A stretch of DNA of 64,000 nucleotides from an uncultured Clostridia bacterium (GTDB lineage: Bacteria > Bacillota > Clostridia > Oscillospirales > Ruminococcaceae): NCBI GenBank assembly GCA_947626755.1, contig CANQTP010000003.1, positions 47,791 through 111,790 of the forward strand, in the 5' to 3' direction. The stretch's first letter is position 1, and each line of letters opens with the position of its first letter. Under the pieces are notes generated by a model. It did no database searches, was not told where the DNA came from, and was given only the letters and a program-made list of their open reading frames with translations. The translations under genes were made by a program, and so were the position numbers. Shown in pieces: positions 8,898 to 17,744 of the stretch.

Positions 8898-9879
8898 AAA
8901 ACACAATAATATTTCAATTTTTATCCCGCATATGGGCTGCCCGAATACCTGTTCATTCTGCAATCAGCGGGCAATAAGTCATACGGCTTCCGCACCGACG
9001 GCGGAACAGGTAAGCGAGATACTGAAAAATGCCGAAATTCCTCACGGAAATACGGAGATCGCGTTTTTCGGGGGAAGTTTTACGGCGATAGAAAGAGACT
9101 ACATGATCTCACTTCTTGAAGCCGCGCAGCCTTATATCAAAAGCGGACAAGCAAGCGGGATAAGAATTTCAACACGTCCCGACAAAATTAACGAGGAAAT
9201 TCTTGATATTCTGAAAAAATATCATGTTACCGCAATTGAACTGGGTGCGCAGTCCATGGACAACGAAGTCCTTTCCGCAAATGAAAGAGGACATTCCGCG
9301 CAGGACGTCAGGGAGGCTTCGGAACTTATCCGCAAAAACGGTTTTGAACTGGGACTTCAGATGATGACGGGGCTTTACCGTTCTACAGTGGAAAAGGACA
9401 GGCAGACTGCTTACGAAATTGTCGGGCTTCGTCCCGATACGGTAAGAATTTATCCTACAGTTATACTTAAAAATACAAGGCTCGGGGAACTTTTTCAGAA
9501 CGGAGAATATGTTCCGTATTCCTTTGAAGAATGTGCGGAACTTTGCGCGGAACTTCTGGAACTTTTCGAGAAAAACAATATCCGCGTGATAAAGCTTGGA
9601 CTTCATGCTTCGGAAACGGTAGAATCGGATATGCTGGGCGGATTTTATCATCAGGCGTTCAGGGAAATTTGCGAGGGGATAATTTTTAGCAAAAAGATCG
9701 CTGCGGAAATTTCCCAAAGCGGGAAAATTACCGTTTTTACCGCGCAGAATGCAGTTTCAAAAGCTGCGGGACATAAAGGCTGCAATAAAAAATATTTTGC
9801 AGAAAAGGGAATTTATATAAAATTCAAGCCGGATAAAAATATTTCCGGAAGAAATATACTTATACAAAAGGACGAATAA
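8890..9879 (+). CDS. Radical SAM protein, Elp3-like
   Basis: 329 residues. The iron-sulfur motif CxxxCxxC is Cys17, Cys21 and Cys24 (HMGCPNTCSFC), followed by the FFGGSFT motif and ELGAQSMDNEVL. This is the Elp3-like radical SAM core. No GNAT domain follows, unlike eukaryotic Elp3. The C-terminus is basic (GCNKKYFAEKGIYIKFK). The gene is wedged between rnc and smc, overlapping rnc by 8 bases and ending 1 base before smc, so it is co-translated with them. The position is shared with related Clostridia as far as I recall; its reaction is not known. Confidence 0.88.
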   Translation: MTEKHNNISIFIPHMGCPNTCSFCNQRAISHTASAPTAEQVSEILKNAEIPHGNTEIAFFGGSFTAIERDYMISLLEAAQPYIKSGQASGIRISTRPDKINEEILDILKKYHVTAIELGAQSMDNEVLSANERGHSAQDVREASELIRKNGFELGLQMMTGLYRSTVEKDRQTAYEIVGLRPDTVRIYPTVILKNTRLGELFQNGEYVPYSFEECAELCAELLELFEKNNIRVIKLGLHASETVESDMLGGFYHQAFREICEGIIFSKKIAAEISQSGKITVFTAQNAVSKAAGHKGCNKKYFAEKGIYIKFKPDKNISGRNILIQKDE

Positions 9880-9880
9880 A

Positions 9881-12800
9881 ATGTATCTGGAATCACTTGA
9901 AATGCAGGGGTTCAAATCATTCCCCGATAAAATAAAATTAGAATTTCACAAAGGCTTGACGGCAGTCGTCGGTCCTAACGGCAGCGGGAAATCCAACATT
10001 GGCGACGCAGTCCGCTGGGTTCTTGGCGAACAGTCCACAAAAAATCTCCGCGGTTCTAAAATGGAAGATGTTATTTTCTCTGGAACTACCCAGAGAAAAG
10101 CCGTGGGATTTGCGGCGGTAACCCTTAATATCGTAAATAACCGCGGTATTCTGGAAATCCCATCGGACAGAGTTTCCGTAACGAGAAAACTTTACAGAAG
10201 CGGTGAAAGCGAATATCTTATAAATGGTTCACAAGTTCGTCTGAAAGACGTTTACGAACTGTTTATGGACACGGGTCTCGGACGTGACGGATATTCCATC
10301 ATAGGTCAGGGACGTGTTGCGGAAATAGTTTCGGCAAAATCAAACGAGCGCCGTGAAATTTTTGAAGAAGCGGCGGGAATTTCAAAATTCCGCTACAAGA
10401 AAGCAGAAGCGGAAAGACGTCTTGCGGCGGCGCAGGAAAATATTTTCCGTTTGACGGATATTATGGGCGAACTGGAAAGCCGCGTTGAGCCGCTGCGTAT
10501 CCAATCGGAAAAAGCGGCGAAATTCCTTGAACTTTCCGAACAGAAAAAAGAACTGGAAATTTCCGTTTGGGTAAAACAAATAGATGACATAAAAGCAAAA
10601 TTAGCCGAACTTTCGGACAAAATACTTATTAATAAAAACGAATATGACGCTGTGGACGCGGATATTTCCCGCCTTGAAAATGAAGCGGAGGAAATACAGA
10701 AAAAAATGGAGGATTCCGCTCTGCGCATTGAAAAAATGCGTGCAGATATTCTGGAGACCGAAAAGGCAAATACGGGATTACATTCAAATATTGCGGTCTA
10801 TGAAAATGATATTTCCCACTGCAAAGAAACAATTGCGGATATTGAAAAACAGCAGGCGGATGCGGAAAATTCAAGCGATGAGAACCGCCGCATAATTGAT
10901 GAAAAATTAGAACTTATCAAGCAGGCGGAAAAGGATATTGAGGACACCGAAAAGAAATTTACCGCGGCAGCGGAAGAACTGAACGGACTTATTTCCGAAC
11001 AGGACAGCTTTGACAGCCATTATTCAGATGTAAGCGGAAATCTCGGAAAACTTTATATAAAGCAGTCGGAACTGAATATTACCATTTCTTCCGCAGACAC
11101 GGTGAAATCCGATATTGATGAACAACTGAAAAAAAGTCGCGAGCAGGAAGAGCAGCTTCGGGAATATGCGGAATCACTTGAAAAGGAAAAGCGGGATTCT
11201 GAGGACGGATTGCAGCTTCTGGACGAAAAAACAGGCGAAAATGAAAACCGCATAAACGGTCTTACAAAACTTTATTCGGGCAGAGCGGAAAAACTTTCAC
11301 TTGCTAAAAAAGAATTTGAAGATCTGGGATTTTCTATCCGCGAAAAAGAGCAGAAGATCCGCTTGCTGACAGATCTGGAAAACAGCATGGAAGGCTTTGC
11401 AAATTCGGTAAAGCAGATACTTAAAGCTTCAAAATCGGGACAGCTTCGCGGAGTTTACGGTTCTGTTGCGCAGCTTATAAATGTTGAAAGCAAATACAGT
11501 CTTGCGGTGGAAACAGCGTTGGGAGCGGCTTTGCAGAATATTGTCGTTGACAATGAGGAGACTGCAAAACGCGGAATAAGGCTTTTGCAGGAAACAAAAG
11601 CGGGACGCGCAACATTTCTTCCCACCACTTCCGTAAAGGGAAACCGTCTTTCGGAACGCGGACTTGACGACTGCATGGGTTTTGTTGCTCTTGCAGTGGA
11701 TATTGTCGGTTTTGACCCGAAATTAGAGGGGATCTTCACATCACTTCTGGGACGGACAGCCGTTGCGGAGGATATTGATACGGCGACCGTTATTGCAAAA
11801 AAATATAACTATAAGTTCAAAATAGTTACTCTTGACGGACAGGTAATAAACGCGGGCGGTTCGTTTACGGGCGGTTCGGCAGCGCGTTCAAGCGGTGTTC
11901 TTACGCGGAAAAATGAAATTGAAAAACTTTCCGCGGAAAAAGAAAAGCTTTCCGAACGGCTTGCAGGCGTTAAGCAGAATGTAGAAAAATTACAGGCGGA
12001 AACGGACAAACTTGGATTTGACATTGAAGGCGCAAAGGACGAACTTCGCATTATAGGCGAGGATAAAATACGTTTTGACTCTGAATTAAAGCGCATTGAA
12101 GCTTTGCTTGTGCAGACGCGTCAGCAGATAACGGCTGCGGAAGAAAATTCAAAAGCATTTGAAAATAAAATTTCCGATACGGATAAAAATGTTTTAGACG
12201 CAAAAGAGGCGTTAAAGGACTGCGAAAAGGAAATTGCGGAACTTGAAAAAATTGCTGCGGACAGTGATGAAAAGCGTTCTATGATCCGCGAAAAAAGAGA
12301 AAAACTTTCCGCGGATATGTCGGAAATGAAGCTTTACGAAATGGAGCGCAGCAAGGACAGGGACGCGCTTAATGCGGATATTAAGCGGCTTGAAGAAAGT
12401 TTTGCGGATATAGGTGATAATTCCGCACGGCTTGCAATTGCTCTGGAAGAACAGAAAAATATTATTTCCGAAAAGGAAAAATTAATTGAGGAATGCAAAG
12501 CGGCTCTGGAAAATTCCAAAGGCGCGGTGGAAGAGATCAATGGAAAAATTTCCGCTGAGCAGTCGGAACGTCGTCAGATGGAACAGTCGCTTAACGAGGG
12601 ACGTGTTAAGATCCGCGGACTTAACGATGAAAAAGAAAAATTCTCCCGTGAAATGACCCGACTTGAAGAGCGGAATGTTTCATTCCAGAATAATTATGAC
12701 GGCATTATTTCCGATATGCAGGAGCAGTACGGGATCTATCTTTCAGAGGCTTCGGAAATTGCCAAGCCCGTTGACGATCTTCCCGCCGTTCAGCGTCAGC

Positions 12801-13453
12801 TTAACGATACAAAGCAGAAAATTCGCAATTTGGGAAATGTCAATGTTGCGGCGATAGAGGAATACAAGGAAGTTTCCGAACGTTATAATTTTATGAAAGA
12901 ACAGCTTGACGATGTTGAAAATTCCAAGCGTGAACTGGAACGCCTTATTGACGAGCTTACCGATAATATGCGCCGTCAGTTCAGCGAAAGTTTCAACGCG
13001 ATAAATGAAAATTTCAAGCAGATATTTGTGGAGCTTTTCGGCGGAGGAAAGGCGGAGCTTACGCTTACGGATCCCTCCGATGTTCTGGAATCCGGAATTG
13101 AGATCAACGTTGCACCTCCGGGAAAAGTTATCAAGAATCTTTCGCTGCTTTCGGGCGGTGAACAGGCATTTGTGGCAATTGCAATTTATTTTGCAATTTT
13201 AAAAATAAAGCCTGCGCCGTTCTGCATTCTTGACGAAATTGAAGCGGCTCTTGATGATGTAAATGTTACGAAATATGCGCAGTATTTACGGCATTTTACC
13301 GATACAACGCAGTTTATTTTAGTAACTCACCGTCGGGGAACTATGGAAGAAGCGGACGTTATGTACGGCGTTACAATGCAGGAAAAAGGCATTTCCAAAG
13401 TTTTAAGACTTGACCAGCCGCCTGTAGATTTAGAAAATCCCACCGCAAAATAA
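9881..13453 (+). CDS. smc: Chromosome segregation protein SMC
   Basis: 1190 residues, the standard length. The Walker A motif GPNGSGKSNI is at 31-40. Two long coiled coils flank a hinge at about 515-670 (GVYGSVAQLINVESKYSLAV through GGSFTGGSA). The C-terminal ABC signature LSGGEQAF is at about 1090 and Walker B is FCILDEIEAALDD. With ScpA/ScpB, absent from this window, it forms the bacterial condensin that organises origins. The start is one base after the radical SAM stop. Confidence 0.98.
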   Translation: MYLESLEMQGFKSFPDKIKLEFHKGLTAVVGPNGSGKSNIGDAVRWVLGEQSTKNLRGSKMEDVIFSGTTQRKAVGFAAVTLNIVNNRGILEIPSDRVSVTRKLYRSGESEYLINGSQVRLKDVYELFMDTGLGRDGYSIIGQGRVAEIVSAKSNERREIFEEAAGISKFRYKKAEAERRLAAAQENIFRLTDIMGELESRVEPLRIQSEKAAKFLELSEQKKELEISVWVKQIDDIKAKLAELSDKILINKNEYDAVDADISRLENEAEEIQKKMEDSALRIEKMRADILETEKANTGLHSNIAVYENDISHCKETIADIEKQQADAENSSDENRRIIDEKLELIKQAEKDIEDTEKKFTAAAEELNGLISEQDSFDSHYSDVSGNLGKLYIKQSELNITISSADTVKSDIDEQLKKSREQEEQLREYAESLEKEKRDSEDGLQLLDEKTGENENRINGLTKLYSGRAEKLSLAKKEFEDLGFSIREKEQKIRLLTDLENSMEGFANSVKQILKASKSGQLRGVYGSVAQLINVESKYSLAVETALGAALQNIVVDNEETAKRGIRLLQETKAGRATFLPTTSVKGNRLSERGLDDCMGFVALAVDIVGFDPKLEGIFTSLLGRTAVAEDIDTATVIAKKYNYKFKIVTLDGQVINAGGSFTGGSAARSSGVLTRKNEIEKLSAEKEKLSERLAGVKQNVEKLQAETDKLGFDIEGAKDELRIIGEDKIRFDSELKRIEALLVQTRQQITAAEENSKAFENKISDTDKNVLDAKEALKDCEKEIAELEKIAADSDEKRSMIREKREKLSADMSEMKLYEMERSKDRDALNADIKRLEESFADIGDNSARLAIALEEQKNIISEKEKLIEECKAALENSKGAVEEINGKISAEQSERRQMEQSLNEGRVKIRGLNDEKEKFSREMTRLEERNVSFQNNYDGIISDMQEQYGIYLSEASEIAKPVDDLPAVQRQLNDTKQKIRNLGNVNVAAIEEYKEVSERYNFMKEQLDDVENSKRELERLIDELTDNMRRQFSESFNAINENFKQIFVELFGGGKAELTLTDPSDVLESGIEINVAPPGKVIKNLSLLSGGEQAFVAIAIYFAILKIKPAPFCILDEIEAALDDVNVTKYAQYLRHFTDTTQFILVTHRRGTMEEADVMYGVTMQEKGISKVLRLDQPPVDLENPTAK

Positions 13454-13474
13454 AATATTTGAAAGGATAAAAAA

Positions 13475-13987
13475 ATGCTTGATAAAAATGAATTGCAAAA
13501 ATTATCAAGAGAACAATTGGAAGAACTTTTATTTATTGATTCAAAAAATTTAATTGCAATGGACGGTGTGTGGTTTCAGTCTGTCGAAAAGGAAAACGGC
13601 ATGGACAGCGCTATGCACCATGATGAAGAAGCGTGGAAATTATATACCCGTTCCGAAGCAAGACGGATAAAAAATTTCCTCGGACTTTCCGAAAATGCGG
13701 GGCTTGAGGGACTTGCAGAAGCTTTGAAATACCGCATGGTTGACAGGGCAAATCCGAGCGAAACGATTTTCAAAGACGGAAAACTTATACATAAAATTTT
13801 AGTTTGCCGCGTTCAGGAAGCGCGTACAAGAAAAAATATGCCGCTTCACCCGTGCAAAAGCGCGGCGATTTACGAATACGGCGGTTTTGCGGAAGTTATT
13901 GATGAAAGAATTAAATGCCGCTGTATAAGCTGTTATCCCGATATTACCGATAATTCATGTTCATGCGCGTGGGAATTTTGGATATAA
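13475..13987 (+). CDS. DUF6125-like cytosolic protein
   Basis: 170 residues, no signal or membrane segment. It resembles the family annotated DUF6125: ELLFIDSKNLIAMDGVWFQ near the start, MHHDEEAW, and a cysteine-rich C-terminal third (CRVQEAR, PLHPCKS, KCRCISCYPD, CSCAWEFW). The seven cysteines and two histidines could bind metal, but no known motif is complete. It follows smc after 22 bases with its own AAAGGAT Shine-Dalgarno. No function is known. Confidence 0.7.
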   Translation: MLDKNELQKLSREQLEELLFIDSKNLIAMDGVWFQSVEKENGMDSAMHHDEEAWKLYTRSEARRIKNFLGLSENAGLEGLAEALKYRMVDRANPSETIFKDGKLIHKILVCRVQEARTRKNMPLHPCKSAAIYEYGGFAEVIDERIKCRCISCYPDITDNSCSCAWEFWI

Positions 13988-14013
13988 AAATTAAATTATA
14001 TTGAGGTGAAACA

Positions 14014-14883
14014 GTGAAAATTTTAGTAATAGGCGGGACGAGATTTTTCGGAATACACGCGGTAAACGAACTTTTAAAAATGGGGCATAATGTTACAATT
14101 GCCACAAGAGGAAAGGCGTCCGATAATTTCGGTGACAGAGCAGAAAGAATAATTGTTGAAAGAACTAATGCGGAAAATATGAAAAATGCTTTTGCAGGCA
14201 GACATTTTGATGCTGTAATAGATAATATTGCCTATTGCTCAAATGATATAAAATATGCGATTGAAAATATAGATCACGACAGATATATTTTTACGTCAAG
14301 CACTGCTGTTTATGAACCAAAACATTTGAATACGGCGGAATCTGATTTTGATGGTTTATCAAAAAAATTAATTTGGTGTGACAGGCAGGAATTTCCCTAT
14401 GATGAGTCAAAACGTCAGGCAGAGCGTGCTTTATGGCAGGAATATTCTGCAAAAAATTGGGCAGCCGTAAGATTTCCGTTTGTTATAGGAAAAGACGATT
14501 ACACAAAAAGACTGCTATTTTATGTGGAACATACAATTAAGGAAATTCCCATGAATATTGACAATTTAAATTCTCAGCTGGGATTTGTATTTTCCGATGA
14601 AGCGGGGAAATTCCTTGCTTTTCTGGCTGATAAAAATTTTAACGGAGCAATAAACGGCAGTTCGGACGGAACGATTTCCATAAAGGAAATAATTAATTAT
14701 GTCGAAAATAAAACAGGCAAAAAAGCTGTTATTGACATATCGGGAGAAAGTGCTCCATACAATGGTGAGTCGGAATACAGCATAAATACCGATAAAGCAA
14801 ATGCTGCCGGATTTAAATTTTCATCTCTCCATGACAGAATATATGATCTGTTGGATCATTACATAAAATTAATTTGTAATTGA
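14014..14883 (+). CDS. NAD-dependent epimerase/dehydratase (extended SDR)
   Basis: 289 residues with a GTG start 4 bases after GAGGTGAA. The N-terminal dinucleotide motif is VIGGTRFFGIHAVNELL (GxxxxxG), and the extended-SDR active site is YDESKRQAE with the Tyr-x-x-x-Lys pair. Substrate cannot be read. Sequence and length are like the NAD-dependent epimerases that act on nucleotide sugars or mRNA-binding CSP41-like relatives. It lies in a patch of accessory genes inserted between smc and ftsY. Confidence 0.8.
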   Translation: MKILVIGGTRFFGIHAVNELLKMGHNVTIATRGKASDNFGDRAERIIVERTNAENMKNAFAGRHFDAVIDNIAYCSNDIKYAIENIDHDRYIFTSSTAVYEPKHLNTAESDFDGLSKKLIWCDRQEFPYDESKRQAERALWQEYSAKNWAAVRFPFVIGKDDYTKRLLFYVEHTIKEIPMNIDNLNSQLGFVFSDEAGKFLAFLADKNFNGAINGSSDGTISIKEIINYVENKTGKKAVIDISGESAPYNGESEYSINTDKANAAGFKFSSLHDRIYDLLDHYIKLICN

Positions 14884-14926
14884 GATATGTTTGTAAAATA
14901 TTTATGGCTGATGGAGGAAATTTCAG

Positions 14927-15091
14927 ATGGACGAGCTTGATTTTATACGAGATAAATTTTCACAGGATTGTTCTGTAGATACGGTTTTTCATCTTGTTAT
15001 GTCGGAATATAATTTGTCGGAAGATGATGCAAAAGAAAAAATAAATGAGTATTTTGAAATAATTGATTCGATCGACAGATCACGTAATTAA
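14927..15091 (+). CDS. Small acidic protein, 54 residues, unknown
   Basis: An ATG at 14927 is preceded by a clear GGAGG (14913-14917) at 9 bases spacing. The 54-residue product starts MDELDFIRDKFSQDCSV and ends EIIDSIDRSRN. It is acidic and predicted helical, with no membrane segment. It was probably missed by a length cut-off. It sits between the epimerase and a GNAT gene. The ribosome-binding site and codon pattern support it, but no homologue is recognised. Confidence 0.55.
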   Translation: MDELDFIRDKFSQDCSVDTVFHLVMSEYNLSEDDAKEKINEYFEIIDSIDRSRN

Positions 15092-15190
15092 TTTTTGAGG
15101 AGTCAAAAATTTTTATGGACTAAAATATACATTCCACATTTAGACTGTGTAATAAAAATGTTGAATGTTCGGAAAATCGGAATTTAAGTA

Positions 15191-15219
15191 TTGACAATAA
15201 TGGGAGAATTTTTCTCTAT
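15191..15219 (+). promoter_or_regulatory. Possible promoter for the GNAT gene
   Basis: A perfect TTGACA lies at 15191-15196. About 17-18 bases later the sequence is CTCTATG, a poor match to TATAAT. The 175-base gap between the 54-residue ORF and the GNAT gene otherwise holds AT-rich sequence with nothing recognisable. Confidence 0.35.
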
Positions 15220-15266
15220 GAGAATGATAACAGAAAAAATTTTACAAATGATAATAGGTGAGATCT

Positions 15267-15845
15267 ATGCTAAAAGAATATTTGTGGATCCCTGAACTTG
15301 AAACAGAACGGTTATATTTGCGCAAATTAACACCAAATGATATTGACGATTTACGTGAATGGTTGGGGTTGGACATTGTTTATAAATATTGGGGACGCTC
15401 TGCAAGCAAAGACGAGAAAAATCCGGAATTTCTGTTTATTGACCCAAGACCAAATGTTAAGCGCAAACCGTCCCATGATTTCAATTGGGGGATCGAAAGT
15501 AAAGAGGATCATAGAGTAATTGGAATTATAGAAGTATTCGATGTAGAAAATGACAGACTGGGTAAGATCGCATATAGAATAGATCCTACCTGTTGGAACC
15601 AAGGCGTTTGTACCGAGGCATTGACCAAAGTTGTGAATTTTATCTTTTCAGAAACAACGCTGGACAGATTGCATGCAGAAGCAGACGTAGAAAATATAGC
15701 GTCAAATGCAGTTTTAAAAAAATGCGGATTTACACTTGAAGGCTGTATCAGAAACGGAAAGATGGTCAGTAACTACTGCACTTACAATATTTACGGATAT
15801 ATCCGAGATGATTTTCGTCAGCGGGCGAACAGGCAGCACAATTAG
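15267..15845 (+). CDS. GNAT N-acetyltransferase, RimJ/RimL-like
   Basis: 192 residues from the ATG at 15267, preceded by AGGTGA at 15255-15260; the in-frame GTG at 15258 overlaps that site and is rejected. It begins WIPELETERLYLRKLTPND, and the acetyl-CoA region is GKIAYRIDPTCWNQGVCTEAL, then NIASNAVLKKCGFTLEG, typical of the RimJ/RimL and ribosomal-protein serine acetyltransferase group. The canonical Q/RxxGxG/A is altered to WNQGVCTEA. Substrate unknown. Confidence 0.82.
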   Translation: MLKEYLWIPELETERLYLRKLTPNDIDDLREWLGLDIVYKYWGRSASKDEKNPEFLFIDPRPNVKRKPSHDFNWGIESKEDHRVIGIIEVFDVENDRLGKIAYRIDPTCWNQGVCTEALTKVVNFIFSETTLDRLHAEADVENIASNAVLKKCGFTLEGCIRNGKMVSNYCTYNIYGYIRDDFRQRANRQHN

Positions 15846-15933
15846 GCAAGTTCTGATTTATAAGTAGGCAAAAAATTTAAAAATGTTAAAAACCAATTTA
15901 ACTCTCAACTCTTATTTTAGGGAGGTATTTTAA

Positions 15934-17172
15934 ATGAATATTTTCAGTAAAATTGCCGCAGGTCTGAAAAAGACAAAAGATTCAATGATGGGCAGACTTG
16001 AAACTCTGATGAATTCTTTTACAAAAATTGATGAGGAATTTTTTGAAGAACTTGAAGAACTGCTTATTACCTGCGATATAGGCGTTGAAACTTCGCTTGA
16101 TATTTGTGATAAATTGCGCGCAAAAGTCAAGGAAAAGGGAATTAAAGATCCTTCTGAAATTAAAAGCGAATTAAAAGAAATTATTGCGGAAATGCTTGGC
16201 GAGGACAAGGGGATCGACACTTCAAACAAGCCTGCGGTAATTCTTGTAATTGGCGTAAACGGCGCGGGAAAAACCACAACTATCGGAAAACTTGCGGCGC
16301 GTTATAAAAACGAGGGAAAAAGTGTCCTTATTGCGGCGGCGGATACGTTCCGTGCGGCGGCTATAGATCAATTGCAGGTCTGGGCAGAACGCGCAGGCGC
16401 GGATATTGTGAAGCATGATGAGGGTTCAGATCCTGCGGCAGTGGTTTTTGATGCCGTTACCGCGGCAAAAGCAAGAGGAACGGACGTTGTTATCTGCGAC
16501 ACGGCAGGACGTTTGCACAACAAGAAAAATCTTATGGACGAGTTGAAAAAGATCAGCCGTATCGTGCATCAGCAGGCGGAAGGCTGTTCGCTGGAAACTC
16601 TTCTTGTTCTTGATGCTACAACGGGACAAAATGCGGTAAATCAGGCAAAGCTTTTTAACGAAACTTCTGAAATTACGGGAATCGTTCTTACTAAACTTGA
16701 CGGAACTGCAAAGGGTGGAATTATTATTTCCATTCACCGCGAGCTTGGAATTCCTGTCAAACTTGTGGGCGTTGGCGAAAAGCTTGACGATTTACAGGAT
16801 TTTCATGCAAAAGATTTTGTGGATGCGCTTTTTGAAACGGAAACCGATTTCGATTATAATTATGAACGCCTTACAGACGAGGAGAATTCCGAAGAAAATA
16901 TTTCCGAGGAAGCCGCAGAAGAAAATGTTCCCGAAATTACGGAAATTAATGATAATGAAACGGTTTCCGAAGAGGAAGAAATTATTCCCGAAAACGGTGA
17001 AGAAATAATTCCCGAAGCGGAAAATGCGGAAGATATTTCCGAAAACGAAGAAGTACCAAAAAAGAAGGATCACGGTAAATTCGAATTTTTATTCAAAGAA
17101 ATTACTTTCGGTAAAAAGAAAAAAAGTGAAGAAAATTCAGACGATGAAAACAATTCGGAGGAGTCGGAATGA
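15934..17172 (+). CDS. ftsY: Signal recognition particle receptor FtsY
   Basis: 412 residues. N domain at about 1-95. The G domain has the P-loop GVNGAGKTTTIGK at 107-119, DTFRAAAIDQL, CDTAGRLHNKKNLM, LTKLDGTAKGG and GVGEKLDDLQDF. It docks SRP-ribosome complexes at the membrane. The organisation is reversed from the textbook form. There is no acidic A domain before the N domain. Instead about 110 Glu-rich residues follow the G domain (301-412), ending in a Lys-rich KKKDHGKFEFLFKEITFGKK and a second acidic run. A GGGAGG Shine-Dalgarno precedes the ATG. Confidence 0.95.
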   Translation: MNIFSKIAAGLKKTKDSMMGRLETLMNSFTKIDEEFFEELEELLITCDIGVETSLDICDKLRAKVKEKGIKDPSEIKSELKEIIAEMLGEDKGIDTSNKPAVILVIGVNGAGKTTTIGKLAARYKNEGKSVLIAAADTFRAAAIDQLQVWAERAGADIVKHDEGSDPAAVVFDAVTAAKARGTDVVICDTAGRLHNKKNLMDELKKISRIVHQQAEGCSLETLLVLDATTGQNAVNQAKLFNETSEITGIVLTKLDGTAKGGIIISIHRELGIPVKLVGVGEKLDDLQDFHAKDFVDALFETETDFDYNYERLTDEENSEENISEEAAEENVPEITEINDNETVSEEEEIIPENGEEIIPEAENAEDISENEEVPKKKDHGKFEFLFKEITFGKKKKSEENSDDENNSEESE

Positions 17173-17735
17173 AAATAATTCTTGCGTCAAACAACAAAAA
17201 CAAATTGCGTGAAATACGTGAAATTCTTGAACCCATGGGTTTAGAAATAATTTCACAATCCGAGGCGGGAATTGATATTGAAGCTGAGGAAAACGGAAAA
17301 ACTTTCGAGGAAAATGCTTTTATAAAAGCAAAAGCAGTTTACGATATTAAAAAAATTCCAGTAATTGCAGACGACAGCGGACTTGAAATTGAAGCTATGA
17401 ACGGTGCGCCGGGAATTTATTCTGCAAGATATGCCGAACCGGGACACAGACGGGAAAGAGTTCTTAATGAAATGAAAAATATTCCCGATGAAAAACGTAC
17501 CGCGAATTTTACCTGTTGTATTTGCTATATTGACAATGAGAGCGAGCCGCATTATTTTACGGGAAAAGTTTTCGGGAAAATAGGATATGAAAGCCGCGGC
17601 ACGAACGGTTTCGGATATGATCCCATATTTTTGTACGGTGATAAAACATTTGCGGAACTTTCCGCGGAAGAAAAAAATTTGGTCAGCCACCGCGCAAACG
17701 CTTTGAAAAAATTAAAAGAATTTTTTGAAATGTGA
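17169..17735 (+). CDS. rdgB: dITP/XTP pyrophosphatase (RdgB/HAM1)
   Basis: 188 residues. It begins IILASNNKNKLREIREIL and contains ADDSGLEIEAMNGAPGIYSARYA and GFGYDPIF, the HAM1 hallmarks. It hydrolyses non-canonical purine nucleoside triphosphates (dITP, XTP) to monophosphates, keeping them out of DNA. The ATG overlaps the ftsY stop by 4 bases (ATGA), so the two are translationally coupled. Confidence 0.95.
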   Translation: MKIILASNNKNKLREIREILEPMGLEIISQSEAGIDIEAEENGKTFEENAFIKAKAVYDIKKIPVIADDSGLEIEAMNGAPGIYSARYAEPGHRRERVLNEMKNIPDEKRTANFTCCICYIDNESEPHYFTGKVFGKIGYESRGTNGFGYDPIFLYGDKTFAELSAEEKNLVSHRANALKKLKEFFEM

Positions 17736-17744
17736 GGAATTTAT

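Noticed and set aside
13475..15845. The smc-ftsY insert as a mobile element
   Set aside because: No transposase, integrase, terminal repeats or attachment site was found, so it is better seen as plain accessory genes.
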